DNA from: Firmicutes bacterium UBA3738
Lineage (GTDB): Bacteria; Bacillota; Clostridia; Peptostreptococcales; Anaerovoracaceae
Length of the DNA: 16,218 nucleotides
Assembly (NCBI GenBank): GCA_002372505.1
Contig: DFGY01000073.1
Coordinates: 1 to 16,218, forward strand
Reading direction: 5' to 3'
Shown piece by piece: positions 14,681 through 16,218 of the stretch (its first letter is position 1; every line of letters starts with the position of its first letter). The translations under genes and the position numbers were made by a program. Below the pieces are notes generated by a model. The model was not told the origin of the DNA, ran no database searches, and saw only the letters and a list, made by a program, of their open reading frames with translations.

Positions 14681-14688
14681 GATACTAT
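14660..14688 (+). promoter_or_regulatory. Promoter of the NhaC-family antiporter gene
   Basis: TTTACA (14660-14665; 5 of 6), 17 bp, then TACTAT (14683-14688) preceded by TGA, an extended -10. Transcription would start near 14695, leaving about 28 bases of leader before ATG 14723. Confidence 0.6.
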
Positions 14689-14722
14689 GCACTCAAAAGA
14701 AAGTCAATGAAAGGGTAAAGGG

Positions 14723-16087
14723 ATGTCTGCAAGGATAGTAAACAACAAGGACGTAATAATCGGTTCACTCATATTTCTGGGAGGCGTGGTGGTAAGCGTC
14801 ATTCTGGGGATTTCACTCATCATTCCACTGGCCCTGGGTTACATGTGCTACGCATTTATAGCAAAGGAGAGAGGGTACTCCCAAAAGCAGATAGGCAGCA
14901 TGACTTTCAAAGGCGCCAAGGAATCTGTTGTAGTAGTATCCATGCTCCTTCTCATAGGCGCAGTGTCCGCAGCCTGGAGAGCCAGTGGCACCATTGCAAT
15001 ATTCGTTCACTACGGACTTAACCTTATTTCCCCGGGAATGTTTCTGTTATTGGCCTTCTTAATATGCTGTGCATTTTCATATGCCCTGGGCTCCTGCTTC
15101 GGAACGGCGGGAACCATCGGGATAATTCTCATAACTCTGGCAAAGGCCGGGGACGTCAGCGTGGTCATGACTGCAGGAGCAGTGCTGTCCGGCGGTTACT
15201 TCGGCGACAGATGCTCACCGGTATCGGCCAGCGCTTCCCTTACAGCCTTCGTCACAAAGACCAATCTCTACGACAACGTAAGGATGATGTTTAAAACAAT
15301 GGGCGTGCCCTTTGCAATTACCACAGCAATGTACGGGGTGCTTTCTTTCACTCATCCTCTGGCCGAGATCGATCCGGCTATGGATAATCTCATGGTCAGC
15401 GGATATCACCTCAGCCCCGTGCTACTGCTGCCGGTAGTAGTAATGCTGGCGCTGCCCCTTCTCAAAGTAAACATTAAGATAACAGCCCTTATCAGTATAG
15501 GACTTTCCATAATTCTGGCCGTAGGCATCCAAGGGGAAAGCCTTACGGCAGTGCTTAAAAGTCTGTTCTTCGGATACGCACCGGCAGACGATGCCCTGGC
15601 CGGAATATTCGCCGGTGGCGGAATGATGTCCATGATAAACATTTGCGGAATAGTTTTAATCGCCTGCTCCTACTCAGGCATAATAAACGGAACGGGGATG
15701 TTTAAAGACGTAGCATACATGATGGGAAGGGCCTGCAGAAAAATCGGAAGAGTCTACATGACCTTCCTGACAGGCACAGTATTCTCCGGCATGTTCTGCA
15801 GCTGCAGCGCAGCAATTATCATGAGCAACATGGTTCTGGGCCAGGCCTACGAAAGCACCGGAGGAGATAAGCAAGAGCTGGCTATCGACATCGAAAACAC
15901 AGTCGAACTTACTGCCACCTGGGTACCCTGGAGCGCCGCCTGCATGGCCTCCTTCTCCGCCATGGCAGTACCCGGCACCGCCATCTTTTTCTCCTTCTAC
16001 GTCTTCATCCTTCCCATCCACTACCTCATCTCAAAAAGCCACAAAGCGTTACACGGGGACAGGCTTTTTGTTTCACAGTCGGCATAG
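14723..16087 (+). CDS. NhaC-family Na+/H+ (or organic acid) antiporter
   Basis: Polytopic membrane transporter of 454 residues in the Na_H_antiporter (NhaC) family. About 11 hydrophobic segments are present, and the family signature is GGYFGDRCSPVSASAS (157-172). The second half repeats the Ser-rich theme at MFCSCSAAIIMSNM (357-370) and ends with helices TWVPWSAACMASF and FFSFYVFILPIHYLI. Close relatives exchange Na+ for H+, or couple to malate/lactate or tyrosine, so substrate is open. The signature has SASAS where classical NhaC proteins have SDTT. AAGGG precedes ATG 14723. The divergent LysR gene and the inverted-repeat operator between them suggest regulated expression. The last ten codons (GDRLFVSQSA, 445-454) come from the B part of the repeat element at 16055, so the natural C-terminus has been replaced or lengthened. 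Confidence 0.85.
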   Translation: MSARIVNNKDVIIGSLIFLGGVVVSVILGISLIIPLALGYMCYAFIAKERGYSQKQIGSMTFKGAKESVVVVSMLLLIGAVSAAWRASGTIAIFVHYGLNLISPGMFLLLAFLICCAFSYALGSCFGTAGTIGIILITLAKAGDVSVVMTAGAVLSGGYFGDRCSPVSASASLTAFVTKTNLYDNVRMMFKTMGVPFAITTAMYGVLSFTHPLAEIDPAMDNLMVSGYHLSPVLLLPVVVMLALPLLKVNIKITALISIGLSIILAVGIQGESLTAVLKSLFFGYAPADDALAGIFAGGGMMSMINICGIVLIACSYSGIINGTGMFKDVAYMMGRACRKIGRVYMTFLTGTVFSGMFCSCSAAIIMSNMVLGQAYESTGGDKQELAIDIENTVELTATWVPWSAACMASFSAMAVPGTAIFFSFYVFILPIHYLISKSHKALHGDRLFVSQSA

Positions 16088-16116
16088 ATGACAGGGGGAC
16101 GGTTCTCCTGTCATCT
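16055..16116 (-). repeat. Composite A-B palindromic repeat at the 3' end of the antiporter gene
   Basis: Read on the minus strand this has the same order as the repeat cluster at 70-200. The A part (16086-16116) has core AGAACCGTCC between perfect 10-bp arms AGATGACAGG and CCTGTCATCT. The B part (16055-16075) has core ACAAAAAGCCTGTCCC. The B arms are degraded (GTTACAC against GTTTCAC) where they lie inside the coding sequence. The stop TAG (16085-16087) touches the left arm of A. Confidence 0.82.
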
Positions 16117-16119
16117 TTT
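16086..16119 (+). terminator. Possible terminator formed by the A repeat
   Basis: The 10-bp A-repeat stem starts on the antiporter stop codon and is followed by only four T residues (16116-16119). The stem is strong and the U-run short, so termination is plausible but not certain. Confidence 0.35.
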
Positions 16120-16128
16120 GGCATAATT

Positions 16129-16218
16129 TTACTCCTGGAATGCTGAATATATAATCCGGTATTCCTCGCAGACAATCAATGCATGATGTTCATAGCAAAT
16201 GACCCGTGCGGGAACTCG
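16129..16218 (-). CDS. Possible 3' end of a convergent gene (partial)
   Basis: On the minus strand one frame is open from the window edge for 29 codons and ends at TAA (16129-16131); the other two minus frames stop within about 14 codons. The tail ends CEEYRIIYSAFQE. I do not recognise a family. It would converge on the antiporter gene, with only the A repeat between the two stop codons. An open stretch of this length can be chance, so confidence is low. Confidence 0.28.
   Translation of the reverse strand, partial: RVPARVICYEHHALIVCEEYRIIYSAFQE

Noticed and set aside
16033..16069. AAAAAGCC / GGCTTTTT inverted repeat at the antiporter 3' end
   Set aside because: It has a 21-base loop, is half inside the B core and half ordinary coding sequence, and is best explained by chance.
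16029..16127. Short minus-strand frame starting MPKDDRRTV
   Set aside because: It has an AGGAG-like site, but is almost wholly repeat sequence and antisense to the antiporter; 32 codons with no family resemblance.

Overview
The window looks like chromosomal DNA of a low-to-mid GC Gram-positive anaerobe of the Clostridia/Eubacteriales type. The grounds are strong AGGAGG-type ribosome binding sites, a type II lipoprotein signal, several secreted basic cell-wall enzymes (NlpC/P60, L,D-transpeptidase, C39-like), a YfhO-family membrane protein, and short GGGGACGGTTCT / GGGACAGGCTTTTT repeats of a kind common in Firmicutes. The genus cannot be told from the sequence. I see no tRNA, rRNA, CRISPR array, phage or intact transposase.

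Layout. 1-273: the possible tail of an upstream gene, then a cluster of palindromic repeats leading into an extended -10 promoter. 274-1696 (+): an AqpZ-like aquaporin, a 50-bp tandem repeat, and a small lipoprotein. 1713-4254 (-): a two-gene operon, an ATP-grasp ligase followed by a CapK/PaaK-like adenylate-forming enzyme. 4366-5021 (-): a secreted NlpC/P60 peptidase with a clear terminator. 5223-6302 (+): a secreted FN3 plus YkuD L,D-transpeptidase, divergent from the NlpC/P60 gene. 6308-7237 (-): a GtrB/ArnC-like polyprenyl-phosphate glycosyltransferase. 7337-13761 (+): a run of wecE (sugar aminotransferase), a YfhO-family GT-C protein, a secreted FN3/C39-like protein and a Wzx/MATE-like flippase. 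13745-14605 (-): a LysR regulator, divergent from an NhaC-family antiporter (14723-16087, +). 16055-16116: another repeat element, which forms the 3' end of the antiporter gene. 16129-16218 (-): the possible tail of a further gene.

How the genes may work together. The central 6.3-13.8 kb block reads as a cell-envelope glycosylation system. WecE would make dTDP-4-amino-4,6-dideoxygalactose. The divergent GT2 enzyme could load a sugar on undecaprenyl phosphate, the flippase could move a lipid-linked glycan across the membrane, and the YfhO-family protein could transfer sugar outside the cell. The flanking wall enzymes and the ATP-grasp/CapK pair fit a broader surface-remodelling region. Enzyme families are read from recognisable motifs; the pathway is inference.

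The most unusual non-coding signal is a composite two-part repeat (A core AGAACCGTCC, B core ACAAAAAGCCTGTCCC). Its cores are conserved while the inverted arms differ from copy to copy yet still pair. It supplies the last codons of one gene, the upstream promoter region of another, and a misleading start codon for a third.
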